From: Salisaeta longa DSM 21114
GTDB lineage: Bacteria > Bacteroidota > Rhodothermia > Rhodothermales > Salinibacteraceae
Reading direction: 5' to 3'
Assembly (NCBI RefSeq): GCF_000419585.1
Contig: NZ_ATTH01000001.1
Coordinates: forward strand, 1,696,005 to 1,760,004
Length of the DNA: 64,000 nucleotides
Every line of letters begins with the position of its first letter. Position 1 is the first letter of the stretch. Positions 1 to 8,845 of this stretch are shown here, piece after piece. Below the pieces are notes generated by a model. That model worked only from the letters and a program-made list of their open reading frames with translations. It searched no databases and had not been told where the DNA came from. The translations under genes and the position numbers were made by a program.

Positions 1-1
1 T

Positions 2-310
2 GACGCGGTTATCGCACCGCAGGGCGGCCCCGTTGCGCGCGTGCTCACGCTCGCCAAGCGCGACCTACGCGCCGGCGAGACGATCGACGGGCTGGGCGGC
101 TTTATGACCTATGGCGTGCTGGAAACCGAAGCCGAGGCCGCTATGCACAACCTGCTACCCATCGGACTCGCCGAGGGCGCTACGCTCACCCGCGACGTGC
201 CGCAGGATGAAGCGTTGACGTTCGATGCCATCGCGCGCCCCGCGGGGCGCCCCCTCGACCGGCTGTGGAATGAACAGGTCGAGCGATTTGGATCAACAGT
301 CGACGCCTGA
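2..310 (+). CDS. SAF-domain NAD(P)-dependent oxidoreductase, C-terminal part
   Basis: The reading frame is open from the first complete codon of the window, so only the last ~102 residues are present. The visible part resembles the C-terminal SAF-like domain attached to homoserine-dehydrogenase-like oxidoreductases: RDLRAGETIDGLGGF, then LPIGLAEGATLTRDV and a final ARPAGRPLDRLWNEQ segment. The Rossmann domain that would carry NAD(P) binding lies upstream and cannot be seen, so the substrate is unknown. An internal GTG at 41 could be mistaken for a start, but the frame continues upstream with sensible residues. The gene ends at a strong bidirectional hairpin shared with the converging lipoprotein gene. 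Confidence 0.6.
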   Translation, partial: DAVIAPQGGPVARVLTLAKRDLRAGETIDGLGGFMTYGVLETEAEAAMHNLLPIGLAEGATLTRDVPQDEALTFDAIARPAGRPLDRLWNEQVERFGSTVDA

Positions 311-363
311 TTGACGTCGGCCTCGCGGTACCATCGCCCCACAAAAACGTCGGCGAACATAAA

Positions 364-399
364 AAAGAGGCTCACAAGCACACACTTGCGAGCCTCTTT
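364..399. terminator. Bidirectional intrinsic terminator
   Basis: Fifteen-base arms 364-378 (AAAGAGGCTCACAAG) and 385-399 (CTTGCGAGCCTCTTT) pair with one mismatch around a six-base loop. A run of A precedes it and T-rich sequence follows, so it can stop both the plus-strand oxidoreductase and the minus-strand SusCD-lipoprotein operon, which converge here. Confidence 0.85.
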
Positions 400-435
400 G
401 CTTTGGTATGCTATGCTGGAATCGTAACCAGCGTG

Positions 436-888
436 TCAGTCTTGCGGATCGTCGACGATCTGCAGCTCAAAAGTCGACCAGTTCTCGGCCACCACAACCT
501 CACTGGCATCAGCGCCCGTGAGCCTGAGTTCCACGACCTGCGTCGCGCCATCATTGACTCCGCTTTGTACGTTGATGGCCAGCGTGCCACTGCTGCTATC
601 CGCCGGGATCGTAAGGCTATTTCCATTTGGCAACGAGTAGGCGCTTCCGCCCTCTGCCTGGAAGTTCACCGTGAGCGGCGCACTACGTTGCGGACCAACG
701 AGCTCAACGGTCAGGCCAACAACGCCCGATCCTTCAAGCACGGCTGCCGAATACGCGCCGCCAACTTGTGCAAAAGCCACCTGAGGCGGTCCGTCGTAGG
801 GTCCGCTAACTTCGTCAAAGCATCCCGTGAGCAGTAGCATGGAAGCAACCGCTACGGCAAGTACAAGTGTGTATCCTCGAGTTCTCAT
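436..888 (-). CDS. SusD-linked lipoprotein with Calx-beta-like domain
   Basis: A 150-residue exported lipoprotein. The start at 888 gives a classic signal: MRTRG, a hydrophobic stretch and the lipobox LLTGC with Cys23. The mature part is Thr/Ser/Asp-rich beta-strand sequence ending LQIVDDPQD, similar in style to the Calx-beta/DUF4843-like lipoproteins that often follow SusD in Bacteroidota. It is the last gene of the susC-susD-lipoprotein operon, about 96 bases after susD, and ends just before the bidirectional terminator. It is likely a surface lipoprotein that helps bind the ligand of the neighbouring transporter (inference from position). An in-frame start 12 codons further upstream would spoil the signal peptide. 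Confidence 0.65.
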   Translation of the reverse strand: MRTRGYTLVLAVAVASMLLLTGCFDEVSGPYDGPPQVAFAQVGGAYSAAVLEGSGVVGLTVELVGPQRSAPLTVNFQAEGGSAYSLPNGNSLTIPADSSSGTLAINVQSGVNDGATQVVELRLTGADASEVVVAENWSTFELQIVDDPQD

Positions 889-984
889 AACGTCAAAAGA
901 GTTAAGACATACAAAATTGAGCAATCCATGGTACCGTGCTGCGTGACGCTCTCACGCCACGCAGCCTAGCACACCTGGCAACCG

Positions 985-2469
985 TTAGTATCCAGGATTT
1001 TGCACAAGCTCAGGATTGCTGTCGACCTGTGCCGACGGCAGCGGCGCCAAGATCCGGATATCAGAGTACGGAAGCGATCCGCCAAGCTGCGGCTTCGGAA
1101 TGTCGCGCGCATAGCGCTTCAGGTCAAAGAAGCGATGGCCTTCGTACACCAGTTCGCGACGACGCTCCAGCAGGATGCTGTCAATGAGTGCCGCCTGGCC
1201 GATGCTCGTTCCGATGCTCCCGACTCCACGGTTTGTGCGGATAACATCGAGGTCACTGCGTGCCCCCGGCAACTTGCCCTGTTGGGCGCGCGCCTCGGCA
1301 CGGGTCAGGTACATTTCCGATATCCGAATCACCGGGAGGCGATCGGTAAAGGGCGCAATCGTCCCCGTGTACTTCGCCAGGTACGTGGCACCATCGCTAT
1401 CCGTTCTGAGCAACTCACGACGCACATCATTTGCGGCGTACGTGCTGATCAGGTCTTGGGTCGGAAGGACCTCGTACGTGAATACCCCAGGCGTTGTAAG
1501 CGCAGTCAACGCTTCATTGGAGTTGGTTACAGCTCCATCAAGCCCGGAGGTTAGTGTAAGCTCGAAGATAGACTCAGGATGCGTGCTGCTCGCCCAGTCT
1601 CCTGCAAACGAAGACGGCGTACTCACTGTGACGCCCGCCGCTTCAGCGAGGTCAATAGCACGCGTGGCCCACGTTTCTGCTTCCGCCCACAAGGGATCGT
1701 TAGCAGCCGTGGGATCAGCATGGTACAAGTATACGCGGGCAAGCAGTGCTGCTGCCGCCGCTGCCGTCGCACGATTAGGAAGCGGCGCAGCCGTCGGATT
1801 ATCCAGGAGAAGGTCGTACGCAGTGCTCAGGTCACTCTCTATGAGGGCATAAACTTCTGACACTGGCGCCCGAGGCAGAAAGCTTGCATCTTCAACCGTT
1901 TGGGTTGGCTCCGTCCGAATGACGACGCCTGTTTGGGGCGTCCATCCCTGTGGTGCATCCGGTTGCTGAACGCCACGTCCTGGCTCATAGGCCTTGGTCC
2001 GCACGAGATCGAAATAACTCAGGGCGCGGAGGAAGCGCGCTTCCCCTTCGATGCGATCACGAGTCGCTTCCGCGTCGGTGCCGGTAATTTCCACATCTGG
2101 AATGGCCGCCAGGACATTGTTTGCTTCGTTTATCGACGCATAGGGGCCGCCGTAAGTAGTCAAGTGCGTAAACACTGTATTTGCAACTACCCCTGGGTAG
2201 CGGTTAGAGGTTGACCCCTGCTTAATTTGAATGTTGTCTGCCAATGCAGACGGGTACAGCAAAAAATGTTGCCCATACCGTGTTACGCCCTGCAAGCGAT
2301 CGTAGACACTTGCAAGAATAGACTCAAGCCCTTGTACGGTCGAGAGCGCCTCTCCAGGAACGACGCGGTCTGTAGGCTGCGCCTCATCGAGCGCAATAGT
2401 ATCGCATGCACTGAACAAGCCAATGGCCAGCGCGGCTATTAGTGTTAAACGTGTAAGCTGTCTAATCAT
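985..2469 (-). CDS. RagB/SusD family nutrient-binding outer-membrane lipoprotein
   Basis: A 494-residue SusD-type protein, which forms the extracellular lid of a SusC TonB-dependent transporter and binds the nutrient (glycan or peptide). The signal peptide ends in the lipobox GLFSAC (Cys22). SusD-type landmarks include the TPR helices (ARFLRALSYFDLVR, AAAALLARVYLYHADP) and the C-terminal ILLERRRELVYEGHRFFDLKR motif, the best signature of the family. The ATG at 2469 is preferred to a TTG two codons earlier. It lies downstream of susC with two hairpins between them. No glycoside hydrolase or peptidase is linked, so the ligand cannot be guessed. Confidence 0.93.
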   Translation of the reverse strand: MIRQLTRLTLIAALAIGLFSACDTIALDEAQPTDRVVPGEALSTVQGLESILASVYDRLQGVTRYGQHFLLYPSALADNIQIKQGSTSNRYPGVVANTVFTHLTTYGGPYASINEANNVLAAIPDVEITGTDAEATRDRIEGEARFLRALSYFDLVRTKAYEPGRGVQQPDAPQGWTPQTGVVIRTEPTQTVEDASFLPRAPVSEVYALIESDLSTAYDLLLDNPTAAPLPNRATAAAAAALLARVYLYHADPTAANDPLWAEAETWATRAIDLAEAAGVTVSTPSSFAGDWASSTHPESIFELTLTSGLDGAVTNSNEALTALTTPGVFTYEVLPTQDLISTYAANDVRRELLRTDSDGATYLAKYTGTIAPFTDRLPVIRISEMYLTRAEARAQQGKLPGARSDLDVIRTNRGVGSIGTSIGQAALIDSILLERRRELVYEGHRFFDLKRYARDIPKPQLGGSLPYSDIRILAPLPSAQVDSNPELVQNPGY

Positions 2470-2535
2470 AGTCAAAAGCTTCTAAGGAAGCGAGGATGTT
2501 TCTTGAACGTATCGAACAGAGACTTCTGGCACTGC

Positions 2536-2607
2536 ATTTCTCCGTTGAGGAGAAATCAGGCGCAGCCGCATCATGCGCTACCGGGAAGCAAAATGCCTCC
2601 CGGTAGC
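2536..2607 (-). promoter_or_regulatory. Two hairpins in the susC-susD intergenic region
   Basis: A perfect 8-bp hairpin (ATTTCTCC 2536-2543 with GGAGAAAT 2549-2556, 5-nt loop) lies beside a perfect 10-bp hairpin (GCTACCGGGA 2577-2586... arms GCTACCGGGA near 2577-2586 and TCCCGGTAGC 2598-2607). Neither is followed by a T-tract on the minus strand. They may stabilise or partly terminate the susC message, setting the SusC:SusD ratio (inference). Confidence 0.5.
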
Positions 2608-2626
2608 TTCCCATGATACGAATCAT

Positions 2627-5600
2627 TTAGAAGCCAATGTTGATGCCGCCGGTGATGGTCTTGGCCTGCGGATAGTCACCAAGGGCCGTACCCACGAGCT
2701 CCGGATCGGGGCCCGTAAAGTTCGTCCACGTTACCAAGTTTGCTCCTGCACCGTAGATCTCAACCGAACGGAGACCCGTACCTGCAAGTAGCGAGGACGG
2801 CAGGGAATATCCTAACCGGACACGCTTCAAGCGGATGTAGGAGGCGTTCTCGACAAATCGCGTGGTGAAGATTCCTTCAGTCGTTCCATCCGGAAACGTT
2901 GTTCCTCCAGCAAGCAGCGTTGTACCGTAAGGCTTCGGGACCTCGGTCACATCGCCGGGCTGACGCCAGCCATCCAGCACGCGATCTGCCTTGTTGAATG
3001 AGAAGTACCCAACGTCGGAGAAGAACGCATTATTGTTAAGCGTTGTGCGACCGTAGTCGTACTGGAAGAAAACGCTGAGTGAGATTCCCTTGAACGAGAA
3101 ACTATTGGTCAAGCCACCCAAGAAATCAGGCTGCGTGTTGCCCACCAGCTTCTCGTCATCGACGTTCGTTCCAACGTAGGTCAGGTCGCCATCCGCATCG
3201 TAGTACATGGGCCGTCCGTTGGCCGGATTGGCTCCTGCGTACCGCACGTAGCGGGATTGCGCTACGGGTTCGCCAACCACGTAATAGAGGCCACCAGCAA
3301 TCACCGTGTCATCACCGGGTAGAAGTTTGTTTACCTCGGTGCGCTGAAAGCTAATGTTGAAGGACGTATCCCACCGGAAGTCGGCATAGTCGATGTTCGT
3401 AGTGTTCACGAGCACATCAATGCCTTCGACCGTGATCTCTCCCACGTTGTCGATAATCGAGCCAAACCCGCTATCAACCGGCAGGTCACGATTTAGGAGC
3501 AGTTCCGTGCGGCGATCACGCCACACGTCCACAGCACCCGAGATGCGACCGCCAAAGAGGCCGTAGTCAAGCCCAATGTTGGTCGACCACTTCTCCTCCC
3601 ACGACAGCTGGTTATTACCAATGCTGTTAGGGCGCAACCCAGGTGATCCGTTGTATTCTCCGGCACCCAGGAAGCTCTGACGCGAGATAAAGTTGTTGAT
3701 GTCGCTGTTTCCAGTGACACCATAGCTCGCACGCAGCTTCAGGTTTGAGAGTGCCTCAATATCCTGAAGGAATCCCATGTTGGATACGCGCCAGTAGCCG
3801 GCCACCGTACCGAATGTACCATAGCGCTGGGATTCGCCAAAGCGTGAGTTGCCGTCGCGCCGTACCGTCGCCGAGATCTGATACGTGTTGTCGTAGGTGT
3901 ACTCTACATTTCCAAACACGCTCAGCTGGCGATACTCCGTGCTGTACTGAAACACACCAGTTGGTTCCGCTGCTTGACTCAGCTTGCGAAACAGAAAGCT
4001 AGGAAACCCCTGGGCATTTCCACCAAGACCGGTTTCCAGCTCGCGCTTCACCTCGCCACCAAGAAGGACGGACACGTTGTGTACGTCTGCAAACAGCTTG
4101 TCGTACGCCACGGTCTGGCTAATGTTAAAGCTTGTCGTACGCGAGGCCCGCGCAAAACCGGACCCGCCAACGCCTGCATTCGCCGGAAGTCGTGGGTCAT
4201 CGTAGTTTTCCTCTTGTACGTCCTCGTACTGTACACCAGCAAACGTACGCGATGCAATATCATCCGTCCACTGGTAATCAGCCGACACATTCGCAATAAC
4301 CGTATTCACCACGGAGTTGCGCGTATTGAATTTCTCCTGCGCTACCGGGTTATAGCTAAAGGTGTTATTGGGCTCCAGATTGAACCCGCTTGCCGGGTTG
4401 CCCGGTTCGTTATACAACGAAGCGGTAGGCGGAATAAACTGCGCGGCCCAAAACGGACTATTGATGAATGCACCGTTTCCAATGGTTCCGCGGTAGTGTC
4501 CGTTCGTGAAGTTGAAGGTAGACTCCAACGTCAGCTTGTCATTCACATCGTGACTCAGGTTCGCACGCAAGCCGCCTTGCTTGAAAGCCGACTCGATAAT
4601 TTGCCCTTCATCTCGACCAAAACGCCCAGAGATGTAGAACTGTGTATCCTCGTTGCCGCCACGCACTGAGAGGTTGTAGGACTGCTGAAGTCCGGTGCGA
4701 AATACCAGATCTTGCCAGTTCTCATTGACGCTACGTGGTCCTCGGAACGAATTTGCGATCCCGTATCCTGTAAAGTCTCCGTTGCTGTTGAAGCTGTCTT
4801 CGAGGTTACCAACGGGAATATTTCCGGCATTTGAGATTGCTAGCGCTCTGTACCGAAGATATTGCGGCGTATTCAGCACGTTAAATGTTTTCGTGCGATC
4901 CGCCGACCCGAGCTGCGCACTGAAGTTGACGCGTGTAGCGCCCTCACGACCACGCTTTGTGGTAATGAGCACCACGCCATTGGCCGCCTGGGCGCCGTAA
5001 ATTGACGCAGCCGCGGCATCCTTCAGAACCTCAATCGACTGAATGTCACTTGGGGCGATGGACGTGAGCGGGTTGCCTGAGGCAAGCGACAAGTTGTCGT
5101 TGGCGCTTACTTGGACGCCATCCACAATGTAAAGCGGCGACGTGCCGGCATTCACCGATACCGCGCCACGAACATTCACCTGGATGCCTGCTCCCGGCTG
5201 CCCACTAGCAGCGGTAACACGTACACCAGCGGCCTTGCCTTGAATCGCAGCGTCGGGGCTCCGTACACTCACGCCTTCTAGCTCTTCGGAGCCGACAACG
5301 ACCGACGCCCCGCTCTCTGAACGAGATGTGGTGGGCCGATAGCCCGATACCGTAACGGCATCAAGCGTTGCCGTCTTAATCGACAAGCGGAAGTTGACGT
5401 TGACGCGCTGGCCTTCACTTACCGTAATTTCTTTGGTTTGGGTGTTGTACCCAACAAATGAGGCCTGCAAGGTATAGGTGCCTGCCGGAACACTGGCAAT
5501 GGTATACCGACCGTCAGCATCGGTTGCGGCACCCATGCTCAAACTTTGAATCTGGACCGTGGCGCCGGGAAGGGGTTCTCCCTCGGTGTCGCGCACGACC

Positions 5601-5692
5601 CCTCGAATCGTAGCATCTTGTGCCCACGCAAGTGCTGGTGTAAAGAGCAACACCAACAACCCGCAGAGGAGCTGTGTAGCAAATCTTCTCAT
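2627..5692 (-). CDS. SusC/RagA family TonB-linked outer-membrane protein
   Basis: A 1021-residue TonB-dependent transporter, the beta-barrel partner of the SusD-like lipoprotein downstream; it imports a bound nutrient using TonB energy. Order of parts: signal peptide (residues 1-24, cut after AWA), a carboxypeptidase-regulatory-like domain (about 27-105, with GEPLPGATVQIQ and TDADGRYTIASVPAGTY), the plug (SIEVLKDAAAASIYGAQAANG, a SusC-type signature), then the 22-strand barrel ending in a hydrophobic strand with a terminal Phe. ATG 5692 is chosen because it begins the signal peptide; the 20 residues upstream in frame do not look coding. Base composition in the barrel region is lower in GC than neighbouring genes. 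A sigma-70-like promoter lies at 5847-5875. Confidence 0.93.
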   Translation of the reverse strand: MRRFATQLLCGLLVLLFTPALAWAQDATIRGVVRDTEGEPLPGATVQIQSLSMGAATDADGRYTIASVPAGTYTLQASFVGYNTQTKEITVSEGQRVNVNFRLSIKTATLDAVTVSGYRPTTSRSESGASVVVGSEELEGVSVRSPDAAIQGKAAGVRVTAASGQPGAGIQVNVRGAVSVNAGTSPLYIVDGVQVSANDNLSLASGNPLTSIAPSDIQSIEVLKDAAAASIYGAQAANGVVLITTKRGREGATRVNFSAQLGSADRTKTFNVLNTPQYLRYRALAISNAGNIPVGNLEDSFNSNGDFTGYGIANSFRGPRSVNENWQDLVFRTGLQQSYNLSVRGGNEDTQFYISGRFGRDEGQIIESAFKQGGLRANLSHDVNDKLTLESTFNFTNGHYRGTIGNGAFINSPFWAAQFIPPTASLYNEPGNPASGFNLEPNNTFSYNPVAQEKFNTRNSVVNTVIANVSADYQWTDDIASRTFAGVQYEDVQEENYDDPRLPANAGVGGSGFARASRTTSFNISQTVAYDKLFADVHNVSVLLGGEVKRELETGLGGNAQGFPSFLFRKLSQAAEPTGVFQYSTEYRQLSVFGNVEYTYDNTYQISATVRRDGNSRFGESQRYGTFGTVAGYWRVSNMGFLQDIEALSNLKLRASYGVTGNSDINNFISRQSFLGAGEYNGSPGLRPNSIGNNQLSWEEKWSTNIGLDYGLFGGRISGAVDVWRDRRTELLLNRDLPVDSGFGSIIDNVGEITVEGIDVLVNTTNIDYADFRWDTSFNISFQRTEVNKLLPGDDTVIAGGLYYVVGEPVAQSRYVRYAGANPANGRPMYYDADGDLTYVGTNVDDEKLVGNTQPDFLGGLTNSFSFKGISLSVFFQYDYGRTTLNNNAFFSDVGYFSFNKADRVLDGWRQPGDVTEVPKPYGTTLLAGGTTFPDGTTEGIFTTRFVENASYIRLKRVRLGYSLPSSLLAGTGLRSVEIYGAGANLVTWTNFTGPDPELVGTALGDYPQAKTITGGINIGF

Positions 5693-5846
5693 GATGATTC
5701 CTCTAATGTAACCGAGAAACGACGAGTGGACTGCACGATGGGTAACGCCCAAGGGCCGCGTGCGCCGTAGGTGGGTCTACGACGGTTGAAAGAGCGGGGG
5801 AGTTCACAAACGGCAATCCGTGCGTTTTGCGAAATATTACGTTCCC

Positions 5847-5875
5847 ATCTTATGCGAAGGTCAACAGACTGTCAA
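5847..5875 (-). promoter_or_regulatory. Predicted promoter of the susCD operon
   Basis: Read on the minus strand there is TTGACA (5870-5875), a 17-base spacer and TAAGAT (5847-5852), close to the sigma-70 consensus. It would start an mRNA with a leader of roughly 150 bases before the susC ATG at 5692. Bacteroidota often use a different -33/-7 promoter, so experimental confirmation matters. Confidence 0.5.
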
Positions 5876-5957
5876 GAGAGGGTGACCATATCCCCCGCAC
5901 TTCGCTCATCCTACAAGCCAAGTTTTTGGTATCTTCACATTTTGGTCGTTATGCGCC

Positions 5958-7322
5958 TCATCCGTCCGACGCAGCGGGCAACACGATGCGGAAGGTGCTG
6001 CCGTGCCCCACGTGGCTCTTGGCAAGCGCCAGCGTGCCTTCGTGGTAGACGTTGATGACGCGCTGTGCCAGGCTGAGCCCCAGCCCCCAGCCGCGTTGTT
6101 TTGTGCTGTAGCCGGGCCGAAAGATGCTCTTCCGCTCGCTGCGCGCAATTCCCCGACCGGTGTCTTCCACCTCGATGCGAATCTGCGCGGCCTGCCGCTG
6201 TGCCCGCAGGGTGATGGTGCCGCCTGAAGCATCCAGCGCGTCGAGGGCGTTTTTGAGGAGGTTCTCAATCACCCAGCCAAACAGCTCTGCGTTTACCGGC
6301 GCCGTAAGGGGCTCTTCTATCGCGGTTTCAAGGCGCACGCGGCCCGCGTGCTGGGGCACCCGGCGCTGCATGTACTGCACGGTATCCTGCAAGATGGGCC
6401 CCAGGGGCTGCTCCACCAGCTTGGGCATCGACCCTATATCCGAAAAGCGATTGGCCACGCGCTGCAGCCGCTCAATGTCGCGCGCAATCTCCTGCACGGC
6501 CTCTTTTCGCCGGGCGGCCGACAGGTCGTTGGCCTCCAGGAGCTGCGTCCACCCCATCAGGCTGGAGATGGGCGTGCCGAGCTGATGCGCGGCCTCCCGC
6601 GCCATGCCCACCCACAGGTTGCTCTGCTCGTTGCGCCGAATGTACGAAAAGCCGACGTAGCCTATGCCGATGAAAAGCGCTACGAACAACAGTTGCACGT
6701 ACGGAAACCATCGGAGCTCGGTGACCAGCGACGACTCGTCGTAGTGCACGTACTGCGTTATCTGCGCGGGCCCCTGCGGCGTGCCAAACTGAATGGTGAT
6801 GGGGATGGGCGCAAACGCGGCGTCCATTGCGACCACGCGCTCGCGGAGTTTCTGCAGGGCTTTCAGCGAGTCCTCGCGCGTTAGGGACTGCAGCGACGGC
6901 GGCACGCCGACGTTTCGCCAAAAGAGCGGCTGCCCGCTTGCGTTCGTGATGATCGCCGGTATCGCAAAGGCGTTCGGCTCCAAGATCTCGTTGAGGATGA
7001 AGTTGACCTCGCCTGCGGGCGGCATGGACTGCGCCCACTGAATGGCGCGGAGCAGCTGGGTGCGCTGTGCGGACGAGAGCGCAGCGCCTTCCCGCACGTA
7101 GGCCGCGAGCGATTGCAGCTCGCGCTGGTAGGGGTTGCCGGTTTGCTGTTGCGCGCTGGCGAGCTGGGCCTGCGCATCGGCCCAGAGCTGCACGATGGCC
7201 TGTTCGCGCTCCTGCAGCCGGTCGACGAGCTGCTGCGTGTACCATAGCGAGGCCAATGCGATGACCCCGGCAAAGACGATGAGTCCCAGCTTCAGCCGAA
7301 CCGACCAGCGGTAGGTGTTCAT
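5958..7322 (-). CDS. Orphan membrane sensor histidine kinase
   Basis: A 454-residue HisKA-type kinase. Transmembrane segment near residues 12-28, a long periplasmic sensor region (about 30-205) with no recognised ligand domain, a second transmembrane segment (about 210-230), then the phospho-acceptor box AREAAHQLGTPISSL. The GHKL ATPase domain has an N-box (ENLLKNALDALD), a G1 box (EDTGRGIA), IFRPGYSTKQRGWGLGLSLA (F and G2 boxes) and a C-terminal GHGSTFRI. ATG 7322 is preferred over an upstream in-frame start because it directly precedes the first membrane segment. No response regulator is adjacent; the gene sits between purA and susC on the same strand, with a hairpin and a tandem repeat in its upstream region. 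Confidence 0.9.
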   Translation of the reverse strand: MNTYRWSVRLKLGLIVFAGVIALASLWYTQQLVDRLQEREQAIVQLWADAQAQLASAQQQTGNPYQRELQSLAAYVREGAALSSAQRTQLLRAIQWAQSMPPAGEVNFILNEILEPNAFAIPAIITNASGQPLFWRNVGVPPSLQSLTREDSLKALQKLRERVVAMDAAFAPIPITIQFGTPQGPAQITQYVHYDESSLVTELRWFPYVQLLFVALFIGIGYVGFSYIRRNEQSNLWVGMAREAAHQLGTPISSLMGWTQLLEANDLSAARRKEAVQEIARDIERLQRVANRFSDIGSMPKLVEQPLGPILQDTVQYMQRRVPQHAGRVRLETAIEEPLTAPVNAELFGWVIENLLKNALDALDASGGTITLRAQRQAAQIRIEVEDTGRGIARSERKSIFRPGYSTKQRGWGLGLSLAQRVINVYHEGTLALAKSHVGHGSTFRIVLPAASDG

Positions 7323-7360
7323 GAGACTCGCAGGGCAGAAGAAATAGGTATGCAACGCAA

Positions 7361-7386
7361 CAGGGGCGCACGTGCATGCGCCCCTG
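7361..7386 (-). terminator. Hairpin between purA and the histidine kinase gene
   Basis: Perfect 10-bp arms CAGGGGCGCA (7361-7370) and TGCGCCCCTG (7377-7386) with a six-base loop. On the minus strand it lies after purA and before the kinase start, so it probably ends the purA transcript, although no clear T-run follows. Confidence 0.5.
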
Positions 7387-7394
7387 CGACTTCT

Positions 7395-7422
7395 TGTTGT
7401 ACATCAACTGTTGTACATCAAC
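7395..7422. repeat. Tandem 14-bp direct repeat
   Basis: TGTTGTACATCAAC occurs twice head to tail (7395-7408 and 7409-7422). Each unit is nearly palindromic (GTTG...CAAC). It lies upstream of the kinase gene and downstream of purA, so it could be a double operator, but this is inference from position only. Confidence 0.6.
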
Positions 7423-7461
7423 GCCAGCTGGCTGCTTCGCTGCAGCCGTGCAGCTCCATGC

Positions 7462-8769
7462 TTACGCGGCAGGCGCGGTGTCGGCCAGGGGGATGATCTG
7501 GTCGCGCCGCGGCCCAATCGACACCATGCCCACCGGCACGCGCAGGTAGTCGCTGATGAAGTCGAGGTAGTCCTGGGCCTCGCTGGGCAGCTCGCTGATG
7601 TGGCGCGCGTCGGTGATGTCTTCGTCCCAGCCGGGTAGCGTTTCGTAGAGCGGCTCCACACGTTCCAGCGTTTGCGCTTCGCTGGGGAAGCGGCGGGTCG
7701 TTTTGCCATCGTAGCGGTACTGCGTGCACACCTTCAGCTCATCGAGCCCCGAGAGCACGTCCATCTTCGTGATGGTGAGCTCGCTGAAGCCGTTGATCAT
7801 GCTGGTATAGCGCAGCGCCACCAGGTCGAGCCATCCGCAGCGCCGCGGCCGCCCGGTGGTCGCGCCAAACTCGGCGCCCACCTTGCGCAACCGCTCGCCG
7901 GCGGCATCGTGCAGCTCGGTGGGAAAGGGCCCGTTGCCCACGCGCGTGCAGTACGCCTTGGCAATGCCAATCACCCGGTCCACCGCCGTGGGCGGTACGC
8001 CCAGCCCCGTGCAGCAGCCGCCCGCCGTGGGGTGGCTGGACGTCACAAACGGGTAGCTGCCGAAGTCTACATCCAACAGCGAACCCTGCGCGCCTTCTGC
8101 CAGCACGCGTTTGCCATCGTCCAGGGCGTTGCACAGGTACTCCGACGTGTCGGTGACGTACGGGTCAATCTGCTGGTCGAACGCGACGTACTCTTCAATA
8201 ATCGCGTCCACATCGAGCTGATCGGCGCCGTGGATCTGCTTGAGGATGGCGTTTTTCTCCTCGATGGAGCGCGTCAGCTTGGCGCGCAGCACGTCGCGGT
8301 CCAGCAAGTCGACCACGCGGATGCCGGTGCGCGCAAACTTGTCGGTGTAGCTGGGGCCAATGCCGCGGCCCGTGGTGCCAATTGCGTCGTCGTCGGAGGC
8401 TTCGGCGCGGCTCGCCTCCTGCGCGGCCTCGATGGCCTTATGATAGGGCATGATGAGGTGCGCATTGTGCGAGATCTTCAGCCGTCCTTCAACGGGGAAG
8501 CCCAGGTCTTCAATCTTCTGGATCTCGTCAATGACGGCCTTCGGGTCGAGCACCACGCCGTTGCCAATCACGCAGGTGACCCCGTCGTGAAAGACGCCGC
8601 TGGGCACCAGGTGCAGCACAAACTCCTCGTCGTCCCAGCAAATGGTGTGGCCGGCGTTGGCGCCGCCCTGGTAGCGGGCCACAATGTCGACGTCGGGGCT
8701 GAGGAGGTCGACGATCTTGCCTTTGCCTTCGTCGCCCCACTGGCTTCCGATAACAATTGAAACGGGCAT
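7462..8769 (-). CDS. purA: Adenylosuccinate synthetase
   Basis: A 435-residue cytosolic GTP-dependent enzyme that joins IMP and aspartate to make adenylosuccinate, the first committed step to AMP. The N-terminal phosphate-binding loop GSQWGDEGKGK starts at residue 8, followed by YQGGANAGHT and the conserved TTGRGIGPSY. The IMP/GTP-site motifs GAQGSLLDVDFGSYPFVT and TTGRPRRCGWLDLV are intact. Length is normal for the family (about 430). It is transcribed after secF with a hairpin between them, so it probably has its own promoter in the short 76-base gap or is read from secDF. Confidence 0.97.
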   Translation of the reverse strand: MPVSIVIGSQWGDEGKGKIVDLLSPDVDIVARYQGGANAGHTICWDDEEFVLHLVPSGVFHDGVTCVIGNGVVLDPKAVIDEIQKIEDLGFPVEGRLKISHNAHLIMPYHKAIEAAQEASRAEASDDDAIGTTGRGIGPSYTDKFARTGIRVVDLLDRDVLRAKLTRSIEEKNAILKQIHGADQLDVDAIIEEYVAFDQQIDPYVTDTSEYLCNALDDGKRVLAEGAQGSLLDVDFGSYPFVTSSHPTAGGCCTGLGVPPTAVDRVIGIAKAYCTRVGNGPFPTELHDAAGERLRKVGAEFGATTGRPRRCGWLDLVALRYTSMINGFSELTITKMDVLSGLDELKVCTQYRYDGKTTRRFPSEAQTLERVEPLYETLPGWDEDITDARHISELPSEAQDYLDFISDYLRVPVGMVSIGPRRDQIIPLADTAPAA

Positions 8770-8805
8770 GAGAATGCGTTGGGTCTTCAGAAATTGAGCA
8801 GAAAT

Positions 8806-8829
8806 GGCGCCGGCGACGCGGCCGGCGCC
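8806..8829 (-). terminator. Hairpin after secF
   Basis: Perfect 9-bp arms GGCGCCGGC (8806-8814) and GCCGGCGCC (8821-8829), six-base loop. On the minus strand it is followed by ATTTCTG-type T-rich sequence, so it can terminate or attenuate secDF transcription ahead of purA. Confidence 0.6.
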
Positions 8830-8845
8830 CCATCATGGATACACG

